In this document: piece by piece, positions 7,968 to 16,151 of the stretch
Layout of the letters: every line of letters starts with the position of its first letter
Position numbering within the stretch: position 1 is the first letter of the stretch
From: Burkholderia lata
GTDB taxonomy: Bacteria; Pseudomonadota; Gammaproteobacteria; Burkholderiales; Burkholderiaceae
NCBI RefSeq assembly: GCF_902499335.1
Contig: NZ_CABVQK010000028.1
Location: forward strand, 1-43,594
Length of the DNA: 43,594 nucleotides
Reading direction: 5' to 3'
Notes under the pieces: generated by a model
Databases searched by the model: none
Seen by the model: only the letters and a program-made list of their open reading frames with translations
What the model was told of the DNA's origin: nothing
Program-made: the position numbers and the translations under genes

Positions 7968-8793
7968 GGCTTCTCTCCTGGATCACGGCCCGGTTCGAAT
8001 ACACCAGGAATTCGCACACCGGCTCGAAGCCCAGGCGCAGATACACATTAAGCCCGTCCGGGGACGCCTGCAACGCGGCCCGCTTTGCGCCGAGTCGCTC
8101 CCTGGCGTGCATCAGCACGAAATGCGTGGTGGCGGACGCGAAGCCGCGCTTGCGGACGGCGGCCGACGTGCTGATATCGAAAATATGCGCGGTGTCCCCG
8201 TCGAGATACATCGCGGCCGTGCTCACTGCCTCGCCGTCGATCTCGCCGACGAACAGCTTCAGCGGTTCCGCCGCGTCGATCGCCAGCGCCGCGACGTTCC
8301 GGTAGAACGCGTCGACGTACGCGTCGGGCGGATCGAACAGCGCGCCGATCAGGGCGCCGAATCGCGCGACGTCTCCCGGGGCGCTGATCTGGCGCACGCC
8401 GAACCCCGCCGGATAGTCGACGGGCGGCAGCCGGTCCAGCCCGGCGAGCATCCCGACGCTCGTTTCGTCTTCCAGGAAGCCATGCTCGCGGAGCACCTGT
8501 GGAAACGCGGGGTCGGCAAGCTCGCGACAGGTCCACCAGGCAGCCGGCAGGCCCGCATCGTTGAAGCGCTGCGCGATGCTCGCGGTCGCCGCCGCCTGAG
8601 GCTGACCGGCGGCCTTGCTGATCACCAGATTGAAGGTATCGGTCGCGAGTCCGCTGTCAACGACAGCATGGTCGGGATGCTCGTGCGCCTGCATCGTGCC
8701 GCCGATGCGGCGCGGAAAATAGGCGTTCTTCTTGATAATGCCGTCCAGCAGCGTGGCGATCTGCGTGGCAAGGTTCTGTCGGATTCGATTCAT
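7948..8793 (-). CDS. GNAT-family N-acetyltransferase-like protein
   Basis: 281 residues from the ATG at 8793; an in-frame start at 8832 overlapping the previous gene is less likely. The C-terminal half shows GNAT features: LKLFVGEIDGEAVSTAAMYL (beta strands), the acetyl-CoA pyrophosphate-binding loop in VRKRGFASATT (R/Q-x-x-G-x-A pattern), and the closing ASPDGLNVYLRLGFEPV typical of the last GNAT strands. The N-terminal half is less conserved and may be a second, degenerate GNAT-like repeat. The gene starts 4 bases after the stop of the hydroxylase gene and overlaps the thioesterase gene, so it belongs to the operon. It could acetylate the free amine of the product (self-protection) or act in tailoring; neither is shown by the sequence. 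Confidence 0.75.
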   Translation of the reverse strand: MNRIRQNLATQIATLLDGIIKKNAYFPRRIGGTMQAHEHPDHAVVDSGLATDTFNLVISKAAGQPQAAATASIAQRFNDAGLPAAWWTCRELADPAFPQVLREHGFLEDETSVGMLAGLDRLPPVDYPAGFGVRQISAPGDVARFGALIGALFDPPDAYVDAFYRNVAALAIDAAEPLKLFVGEIDGEAVSTAAMYLDGDTAHIFDISTSAAVRKRGFASATTHFVLMHARERLGAKRAALQASPDGLNVYLRLGFEPVCEFLVYSNRAVIQERSHDQHRA

Positions 8794-8797
8794 TCGG

Positions 8798-10390
8798 TCA
8801 ACCTGCTTGCAACGGGATATCGATACAACCATTGAGCAGGCTGGCGTCGACGCCGGCCTGCCGGCAGGCGGCGATCATCTTCCGCGCCTCCTGCATCGCA
8901 AAGGAACTTTCGTCATATTCGAGACTGCTGATGAAGGTCAACCACGGCTCCTGGGCCATCGCGTAGATGAACACGCGCTCCGCGCCAATGATCTGCGCCA
9001 GCCGGAAGCCGGCGCGGGAGTCGGAGCCGTTGAGCCGCCGGCTGTCGTCCATCGAACGCGTCAGCTTCGTCTTCAGCATCGGGCCGTACAGCCACGAGAC
9101 AGGCGCGCCCTCGCATTCCATGCCGATGAAGAGCGTGTCGATCTTTCCGTAGCGGCGCCGGACCTGCTCGTAGAGCCTGTCGTCGAGATTGTTGCTGTCG
9201 GCGACCATCAGCACCCGTCGCTCACCCGTTTCGACCATGAAACCGAGCTTGCTGCGAATATTCAGGTCGCCATGTTCGCCGAAAAACGGCAACGCGTGAA
9301 GCGTCCCGCCGCCCAGCCGTAACGTGTCGAATTCGCTCATCGTGATGACGTTCTCGAAGCCCAGCGCATGCGCGCTCTGCTTCAGCGAAGGATCCATCAG
9401 TTCGCCGGGCGTATTCTGCGGCACCACGATCTTCTTCACGCGGTCGCGAATCTGCAGCAACGTCTCCAGCACGAAATGATCGTGATGCGCATGCGTGATC
9501 ACGACATAGTCGATCACGTCGGGCAGGTCGTCATACGTAAACCGGGGCGACTGGCCCGGAAACGGATAGCTGATCAGCGGATCGAACAGGAGGTTCTCGG
9601 CGCCGGTCTGGACCAGCACGCACGCGTGGCCGAAGTAGCGAACCCGGGCCTCGTGCCCGGCGCTCGGGCGCCGCTCGGGCGCGGTCTCCGAGAACAACGC
9701 GGCCACCGCTTCTGCGCGGACACCCTTCGAGCGCCGGTCCAGGATCGCCGCGAACTGCGCCTGGTCGAGCCCCTTCCAGCGCGATGCAGTCAGCGCGATC
9801 GCCAGGGGGGCCGAGAACGGGATGTCCAGCAGCACGTCGCCGCTGGTGTCGAGCCGAGGCGTGCTGAGACAGAACGGCCGGCTGTCGTCCCACAGCGGGG
9901 CGAGCGCGAAGGACTGCAGCTCCCGGGTGTCGTACTGGTCGTAGAACAGCCCTTCCAGCAGGCGCGGATAGGCGATGTTGCCTGCCTGGTAGGCGAGTTC
10001 GACGAGGCCGCGCAAACGCGGTGGAACCTGCTCGTAGAACGGCACGAGACTGTGTCCGTCCGCCGTGCCGAGCAGTGCCAGCAGCGCATCCAGATCGTCG
10101 GCCAGCTCGAAGAGGTGGGCGCCGGCGCGACGCGTCGCGTCGATCAGCGCTTCCATCGCCGGCACGTCGGCAACGCCGAGACCCTGCGCAAACGGGCCGC
10201 CGCGCATCTTCGGGTTCGCGGACGCCTTCTCGTGCAATGCCGCGTGCTTGACGAAGGACGTCATGATATTCAGGTGATGCCGCATCAGATAGGCGGCCGT
10301 GGGCGGATAGACCAGCCACGGATTCGCATGCCAGCGGTTCACCAGCGGCTCGATCTTGACGTTCTTCTTGAGGAAAAGAGTGCTCTTCAC
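8798..10390 (-). CDS. CmlA-like di-iron beta-hydroxylase of carrier-bound amino acids (metallo-beta-lactamase fold)
   Basis: 530 residues with a GTG start. The N-terminal ~245 residues form an extra domain, followed by a metallo-beta-lactamase-fold domain with the metal motif THAHHDHF (His300, His302, Asp304, His305), Glu372 in FFGEHGD and Asp398 in LMVADSN. From memory CmlA of chloramphenicol biosynthesis is about 532 residues with ligands H305, H307, D309, H310, E377 and D403. A constant offset of five matches all of these, and the two-domain layout is the same. CmlA hydroxylates the beta carbon of an aminoacyl group on a peptidyl carrier. Here the predicted substrate is carrier-bound (chlorinated) valine, whose beta-hydroxyl would form the lactone oxygen in a bactobolin-type product. 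The alternative, a simple hydrolase, is less likely because of the N-terminal domain and ligand pattern. Confidence 0.8.
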   Translation of the reverse strand: MKSTLFLKKNVKIEPLVNRWHANPWLVYPPTAAYLMRHHLNIMTSFVKHAALHEKASANPKMRGGPFAQGLGVADVPAMEALIDATRRAGAHLFELADDLDALLALLGTADGHSLVPFYEQVPPRLRGLVELAYQAGNIAYPRLLEGLFYDQYDTRELQSFALAPLWDDSRPFCLSTPRLDTSGDVLLDIPFSAPLAIALTASRWKGLDQAQFAAILDRRSKGVRAEAVAALFSETAPERRPSAGHEARVRYFGHACVLVQTGAENLLFDPLISYPFPGQSPRFTYDDLPDVIDYVVITHAHHDHFVLETLLQIRDRVKKIVVPQNTPGELMDPSLKQSAHALGFENVITMSEFDTLRLGGGTLHALPFFGEHGDLNIRSKLGFMVETGERRVLMVADSNNLDDRLYEQVRRRYGKIDTLFIGMECEGAPVSWLYGPMLKTKLTRSMDDSRRLNGSDSRAGFRLAQIIGAERVFIYAMAQEPWLTFISSLEYDESSFAMQEARKMIAACRQAGVDASLLNGCIDIPLQAG

Positions 10391-10402
10391 GGCTGTCTCG
10401 CT

Positions 10403-12724
10403 TCAAAGATTTTCAAATTTCTCGACTTCGATCTCACGCGGGCCCGCCGCCGCCAGCTTCGTCGGGCCCGCGTCCAGCCCAATGCGCTCGCCGATCAGGC
10501 GTGCCTGCCCGCTGACGCTGGGTTGGCTGTAGCAGTCCACCACGTGCATCGGCAGCGCGTGTTCCGAGATCAACTGCGACACGAACTGGCCGACCGTCAG
10601 CGAATCCGCGCCGTGCTCGAAAACGTTGTCGGTGCCGCGCAATGCCGGCGCACCCAGCAAGGTGCGCCATTGGGCCAGCAGCGTTGCTTCGAGCGCGGCC
10701 AGACTGGCCGGTCGCATTGCCGTCGCACCGGCAGCCGCGACGCGGCCGGTTGGTCCGGTGTCGCGCGGGGCGCGAGCAGGTTCGACCCAGTATCGTTGGC
10801 GGTCGAAGCGGTAGGTGGGAATCCGCGTCCGCCTGCTCGAGCCGGCACCGGTCGCGCGACCGAAGTCGACCGCGACGCCGGCGCGCCACAGCGCCGCCTG
10901 AAGCTGGCCGGCGCCGGCGCTAACCGCCACGCGCGGCGATCCCGGCAGCGCGATGCACAGTCGGCTGCCCGCGGCTGACAGCCGGACCGCTGCACCGGCG
11001 TCGAGCGCGATGCCCCACTCCGCGAGCCGCGCCCTGACGCCGTCGATCCCGAGCTGCGGCTCGACGCCCAGCAGCGTCGCCAACGCCGGCGCGTCACCGG
11101 CTTCGATCGCCACGCCGCCCACCGGCTTCGGGCTGAACTGGCCATGCGCCGCGCGGAGTTCGGCGAGCGCCTCATCCCGACTGGCGGCGCACACGGCCAG
11201 CCGGTGCTCGAACGCCTTCCGGCCGACGCGCGTCGAACAGGCGAAGTCCGCGAGCGCTGCCTCGTCGTCGAGGGCCTCGAGCGCTTCGATATACGCTTGC
11301 CGCAGCATCGACAACGACGTCGCGCTTTTCGCCGACGCGACGATGACATGCGGGCCGGGCCTGACGACAGCGGCACCCGCCGCCGGTCCTTCGGCGACGA
11401 CCACATGCGCATTGGTGCCGCCAATACCGAACGAGCTGAGCGCCGCGCATCGCGGGCGCGCGCCGCGCGGCCACGCGACCGGCTCCGTATTGATCGCGAA
11501 TGGCGCGTCGTCGAACGAAATGCGCGGACTCAGCTCGCGGAAGTGCGCGGTCGGCGGGATCACGCCGTGCCTGAGCGCGAGACACAGCTTGATCAGGCCG
11601 GCGAGGCCGGCGGCGGTATCCAGGTGGCCGAGCTGCGTTTTCAGCGCGCCGAGATGGCGGGTGCGCTTCGCGCCCGCCTGCGCGAAGACCTGATTGAGCG
11701 CGCGCGCCTCGATCGGGTCGCCGAGCGGCGTGCCGGTTCCGTGCGCCTCGACCAGATCGATGTCGTCGAACGCTGTTCCACTGCGGCGATATGCGGCGAC
11801 GATCACGTCGGCCTGCCACTTCGGGCTCGGCGCAGTGAAACCCACCTTGTCGCGGCCGTCGTTGTTGAGCGCGGTGCCCTTGATCACGGCCCAGATCGGG
11901 TCCCGGTCCGCGAGGGCCTGCGCGAGCGGCTTCAGGACCACCGCACACGCCCCGTTGCCACGCACCGTTCCCGATGCGTCGCGGTCGAACGCGCGGCAGA
12001 AGCCGTCCCGCGAGCCGATCATGTTCTCCGCGAAGACATAGCCCGACTGCTGCGGCAGCGCGATCGACACGCCGCCGACGACCGCCATCTCGCAATCGCC
12101 GTGCAGCAGCGACAGGCACGCGTAGTGCAACGCGACCAGCGAGCTGGAACAGCCGGTCTGCACGTTGACGGCAGGCCCGTGCACGTTGAGGAAATAGGCG
12201 ATCCGGGTGGCGAGGAAATCCTTGTCGTTCAGCATCAGCAGCTGCAATTGGCCGTGCCGCTCGCTGATCGCCGGATCGGACAGGAGATGCTTGATCAGGT
12301 ATTGGCTCAGGCCCGAGGTGGCGAACACCCCGACGTTGCGCCCGGCGCAATCCGCGGCGCCGGCATCCTCCAGTGCCTCCCACACGATCTCCATCAGCAC
12401 CCGGTGCTGCGGATCCAACAGGGTCGCTTCCGCGGCCGACAGGTTGAAGAACCCCGCATCGAACTCCTCGATGCCCGGCAGCACGCCGCGGCGGGCGACG
12501 TAGCGCGCCCGGTCCGCCTCGGTCAACTGCGCCAGCTCCGCCGCCACCTCGTGCGGCGCGAACGTCGACAGGCCGTCCTCGCCTGACATCAGCAGGGACC
12601 ACAGCGCATCGACGTCGCGGGCGCCGGGCACGCGCGCGCTCACCCCGATGATCGCGATATCGACCGGACGTGCGTCCGGCACGCCGGCTGCGCACGCATC
12701 CATGTCACTGTGCAAGTGCGTCAT
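10403..12724 (-). CDS. PKS module KS-ACP, without acyltransferase
   Basis: 773 residues. A ketosynthase domain (about 22-450) shows VNVQTGCSSSLVALH with catalytic Cys192, EAHGTGTPLGDPIEA and LGHLDTAAGLAG for the two catalytic His. Next comes a linker ending in RIPTYRFDRQRYWVEP, the usual post-AT linker motif, but with no GHSxG acyltransferase core between. A carrier domain follows with GADSL (Ser708). No reductase or thioesterase is present, so the beta-keto group formed here would remain. The ACP must be loaded by an AT from another protein. It overlaps the end of the A-T-C-T gene by 20 bases. As the module lacking any processing domain it is a candidate last elongation step, with release by lactonisation or the free thioesterase; this order is inferred. 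Confidence 0.9.
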   Translation of the reverse strand: MTHLHSDMDACAAGVPDARPVDIAIIGVSARVPGARDVDALWSLLMSGEDGLSTFAPHEVAAELAQLTEADRARYVARRGVLPGIEEFDAGFFNLSAAEATLLDPQHRVLMEIVWEALEDAGAADCAGRNVGVFATSGLSQYLIKHLLSDPAISERHGQLQLLMLNDKDFLATRIAYFLNVHGPAVNVQTGCSSSLVALHYACLSLLHGDCEMAVVGGVSIALPQQSGYVFAENMIGSRDGFCRAFDRDASGTVRGNGACAVVLKPLAQALADRDPIWAVIKGTALNNDGRDKVGFTAPSPKWQADVIVAAYRRSGTAFDDIDLVEAHGTGTPLGDPIEARALNQVFAQAGAKRTRHLGALKTQLGHLDTAAGLAGLIKLCLALRHGVIPPTAHFRELSPRISFDDAPFAINTEPVAWPRGARPRCAALSSFGIGGTNAHVVVAEGPAAGAAVVRPGPHVIVASAKSATSLSMLRQAYIEALEALDDEAALADFACSTRVGRKAFEHRLAVCAASRDEALAELRAAHGQFSPKPVGGVAIEAGDAPALATLLGVEPQLGIDGVRARLAEWGIALDAGAAVRLSAAGSRLCIALPGSPRVAVSAGAGQLQAALWRAGVAVDFGRATGAGSSRRTRIPTYRFDRQRYWVEPARAPRDTGPTGRVAAAGATAMRPASLAALEATLLAQWRTLLGAPALRGTDNVFEHGADSLTVGQFVSQLISEHALPMHVVDCYSQPSVSGQARLIGERIGLDAGPTKLAAAGPREIEVEKFENL

Positions 12725-15700
12725 GTTCGATCAGTCCGTGGAGGTAATCGGAGAGCATCGCGACCGTCACGTGTTCGAACAGATCGACAATGTCGATCTC
12801 CTTCTCCACGCCGTGATCCTTGAGCAGATTCGACAGCTTCTCGTAGACCGTCATGATCTTCAGCGAACTGCCGCCGACGTCGAAGAAGTTGTCATCGTCG
12901 CCGAACGCCTGGCTCCCGACCTCGTCGGCCCAGATCGCCCGTACCACCGCGCGAAAATCGATGTCGGCGACGTCGACCGACGCCGCCTCGCCGGCGGGCT
13001 CGAGCGGGTTCGACAGCGCGATCGAATCAAGACGGACAGCCGCGGGGGACGTCAATGCCGCGAGCACCTTGTCGAGGTTCGTGCAGATCCCGAGAACGAC
13101 ATCGCCGTCGTAGAGGTCGGTGTTGTATTCGACCAGCACGCGGTAGTCGCCCTCCTCCTTGCGCAGCGAGAACAGCAGGTCGTATTTCGCGACATGCCGA
13201 TCGAGCAGCATGCGGCGGGCGGTCAGCGCCCCCATCGTCAGCACCTCGGCCTGCTCCGGCTCCAGGTTGACCATCACGCGAAACGCGGTGCGGCGCAGCG
13301 TATTGTTGATCTGCAACGCGTCGAACACGTCCTCGGTCGTCACGTTGCGGTGCGAATGCGCGTCCGCGAGCGTCGCCGACACGGCCTGCGCGAGCTGGTC
13401 GCCGTTCCACGCCGAGTCGATCAGCACACGCAGCGGCAAGGTGTTGACGAAGAAACCGACCAACTCGTGTTCCGTGAAATGATCTCGATTGGAAAAGAAC
13501 GTCCCGATGCAGACATCGTCGCTACCCGACGCCTTCTGCACCAGGCAGGCCACTGCGGCCGTGAACAGCGCGAATGGCGTGAGCGCGCGCTGCGCGGCCG
13601 CCGCATCGAGCGTCCGGCTGATCGACTGCGGCACGGCATGAAAATGGAGCCGTCCGGCGAACCGTGACGCCGGCCGCACCGCCGGATCGACCAGATACGG
13701 GGTCGCGCCACGATAGTCCGCGAGCTTGCGCGTCCAGTACTCGAGGTTGGCGCTGAGCGTTTCGCCGGCCTGGCGGGACGCGGCTGCGTAGTCCGCGAAT
13801 TGCCGGGCCGGCGCGGCGCCGATCGCCGCCGGATCGCCGCCTGCGTCGTACAGGCGTTGCAGCTCCGTGAACAGCAGGTTGAGCGCGCGGTCATCGACCG
13901 CGATGTGGTGAAACACGAAAACCAGCCGGCCCGCCGCCGCGTTGAAGCGAATGTCGGTCGCGCGCAGCATCGGATCGCGCCGCAGGTCGAACGGGCGCAT
14001 GACCTCCTGCGCAATCCACTCATCCGCCTTCGCCTGCCGTTCGTCCGGCTGCATCGAGGTCAGCTCGAGCGTGCGCAACTCGAACGGCACGCGGCCCCCG
14101 ACCCGGATCCTCAGGTTGCCGCTTTCCCACAGATAGTTGCTGCGCAGGATCGCGTGACGATCCATCAACTGCTGCAGGCAGCGTTCGAGCAACACGCGGT
14201 CCAGGACGCCCGCGTACTCGAACACCAGCGGCGCGTTGGACACCGCCCGGCCGCCCGGGCTGTTCTCGAGCAGCCAGATGCCGCGCTGCGCGGCCGTCGC
14301 GAAGCCTGCCTCGGCAGCGGCTGCGCCGCCGGCATCCGGCTCCGGTTGCAGGCCGCGTGCAGGCGGCGCGGTTTCAGGCGCTTTCCGGGTACGTTCCCGA
14401 ATGATGGCCGCCAGCGCCTGGATGGTCCGGTGCTGGAACACGTCCGCGATGTTGAGCGGCACCGCGAATTCCTTCTGCAGCACGAAGGTCAGCTGGGCGC
14501 TGAGCAGCGAGTTGCCGCCGATCCGGAAGAAATCGGCATCTGCGGAGATGTCCTGCCGCGACATCAGTTTCGAAACGATACCCAGAACCTTGTCCTCGAT
14601 GCCGTCGTCGGCCGGTGCCGCGCCGAACAGCGCGCCGGCGTACTGTTCGAGCCGGGTGCGATCGGTCTTGCCGTTGGTGTTCAGAGGAATCGCGTCGATC
14701 AACTCGATCCGCGACGGCACCATGAACGCCGGAATCTGCATCTGCAACTGATCCAGAACGGCGTCGAGCGGCGGGCAATGCGGTTGCGCGACGATCAGCG
14801 CCACCAGTTGATCGTTCCGCGCCAGATCGAGCACCTTCACCACGGCCGCGTCCGCCACGCCGTCGATGCTGCGCAGCGCGACCTCGACTTCGCCAGGTTC
14901 GATCCGCACGCCGCGCACCTTCACCTGCCGGTCGGCGCGCCCCAGATAGCGCAGCAGCCCGTCGCCGTCGTAGCTGCCGAGATCGCCGGTTCGATAGACG
15001 CGCCGCCCCTTCAGCGGGCCGTGATGGATCGTCGGAAATTTCTCGGCCGTCAGGTCGGCGTCATTCAAATAGCCCAGCGCCACCCCTGCGCCACCGAGCA
15101 CGATCTCGCCGACCTCGCCCGGCTCGACCGGCGTCAGGTCAGCGGACAGGATGTACGCGTGCTTGCCCGGCAGCGAACGGCCGATGCTGACCGTACGGCT
15201 CGCGTCGTGGCACGGCACCGCGTAACCCGTCGAGTACGTCGTGTCTTCGGACGGGCCGTAGAGATTGAACACCCGGGCAACCTGCGGCGCCACGGCGTAG
15301 ATATCGTCGACGAGATCCTGGTAAAGCGCCTCGCCGGCTAGGTTCACCACTTCCGTCCCCGGCGGGAACCGGCGATGACGCACCAGTTCGCGGGCCGCCG
15401 ACGGCACCGTGTTGATCATGCTGACGTCGAAGCTCGCCCCTTCGTCCAGCAACTGCAGGATCGTGTCGACCAGCACCACCTTGCTGCCCGTGCACAGCGT
15501 GCAGATCAGCTCGAACACCGACAGGTCGAACGTGATCTGCGTGGACGCCAGCACCGAACGCCGCTGCGTGTCGGTAAACGATGACCTGTACCAGTCGATC
15601 AGGTTCGCAAGGTTGTGCTCGCCGATCAGCACCCCTTTCGGGGTACCGGTGGACCCCGACGTAAACACGACGTACACGGGCGCATCGGCCGGGCGCTCGC

Positions 15701-16109
15701 CGGCGGGCTGCCAGTCGGCCGGCGCCGTGTCGCCGGCGGGCAGGATGATCTTGCCGCACGAAGGCGGCAGTTGCGCGGCCAGCTCCGCGGTCGTGACGAC
15801 CTGCCGGATGTCGTGCGCGACGATGATGTCGCGCAGCCGTTCAGGCGGATATTTCTCGGTCAGCGGTACGTAGACGGTGCCCGCGCCAAGCGATGCCAGG
15901 ATCGTCGCGGGCAGCCGGACGTCGCGCGGCAGGAAAATGCCGAGCAGCGCGCCGGGCGTCACGCCCGCGGCGGCGATGCGCGCGCCGATCGACGTCGTCA
16001 TGTCATGCAACGTCGCGTAGGAAAGGCGGTCCTGCCCGCACTCCAGCGCGATCGCTTGAGGGTGGTTGCGGCAGACTTGCTGGAATTGGGCGAAAGCTGA
16101 GTGAGTCAT
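12705..16109 (-). CDS. NRPS A(Ala)-T-C-T
   Basis: 1134 residues; ATG at 16109 preceded by GGAG. Adenylation domain at about 1-500 with VYVVFTSGSTGTPKGVL, YRTGDLGSYDG and NTNGKTDR. The specificity residues, aligned by hand to GrsA, read D-L-F-N-N-A-L-T-Y-K, a code I recall for alanine. First T domain: GGNSL, Ser534. Condensation domain about 610-1040 with HHIAVDD (734-740): the catalytic His735 and Asp739 are present, but the usual last Gly is Asp. Second T domain: GGSSL, Ser1082. The second T has no adenylation domain of its own, so its amino acid must arrive in trans, which fits the CmaE-like transferase and the chlorination cassette. The expected product is Ala joined to the chlorinated residue. 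No cis C domain precedes the A domain; the free C domain at the end of the first NRPS could supply it. Confidence 0.92.
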   Translation of the reverse strand: MTHSAFAQFQQVCRNHPQAIALECGQDRLSYATLHDMTTSIGARIAAAGVTPGALLGIFLPRDVRLPATILASLGAGTVYVPLTEKYPPERLRDIIVAHDIRQVVTTAELAAQLPPSCGKIILPAGDTAPADWQPAGERPADAPVYVVFTSGSTGTPKGVLIGEHNLANLIDWYRSSFTDTQRRSVLASTQITFDLSVFELICTLCTGSKVVLVDTILQLLDEGASFDVSMINTVPSAARELVRHRRFPPGTEVVNLAGEALYQDLVDDIYAVAPQVARVFNLYGPSEDTTYSTGYAVPCHDASRTVSIGRSLPGKHAYILSADLTPVEPGEVGEIVLGGAGVALGYLNDADLTAEKFPTIHHGPLKGRRVYRTGDLGSYDGDGLLRYLGRADRQVKVRGVRIEPGEVEVALRSIDGVADAAVVKVLDLARNDQLVALIVAQPHCPPLDAVLDQLQMQIPAFMVPSRIELIDAIPLNTNGKTDRTRLEQYAGALFGAAPADDGIEDKVLGIVSKLMSRQDISADADFFRIGGNSLLSAQLTFVLQKEFAVPLNIADVFQHRTIQALAAIIRERTRKAPETAPPARGLQPEPDAGGAAAAEAGFATAAQRGIWLLENSPGGRAVSNAPLVFEYAGVLDRVLLERCLQQLMDRHAILRSNYLWESGNLRIRVGGRVPFELRTLELTSMQPDERQAKADEWIAQEVMRPFDLRRDPMLRATDIRFNAAAGRLVFVFHHIAVDDRALNLLFTELQRLYDAGGDPAAIGAAPARQFADYAAASRQAGETLSANLEYWTRKLADYRGATPYLVDPAVRPASRFAGRLHFHAVPQSISRTLDAAAAQRALTPFALFTAAVACLVQKASGSDDVCIGTFFSNRDHFTEHELVGFFVNTLPLRVLIDSAWNGDQLAQAVSATLADAHSHRNVTTEDVFDALQINNTLRRTAFRVMVNLEPEQAEVLTMGALTARRMLLDRHVAKYDLLFSLRKEEGDYRVLVEYNTDLYDGDVVLGICTNLDKVLAALTSPAAVRLDSIALSNPLEPAGEAASVDVADIDFRAVVRAIWADEVGSQAFGDDDNFFDVGGSSLKIMTVYEKLSNLLKDHGVEKEIDIVDLFEHVTVAMLSDYLHGLIEHDALAQ

Positions 16110-16151
16110 TATGCGGCTCCATCGGAATTGAATGTCTTGTTCATCGCACCC

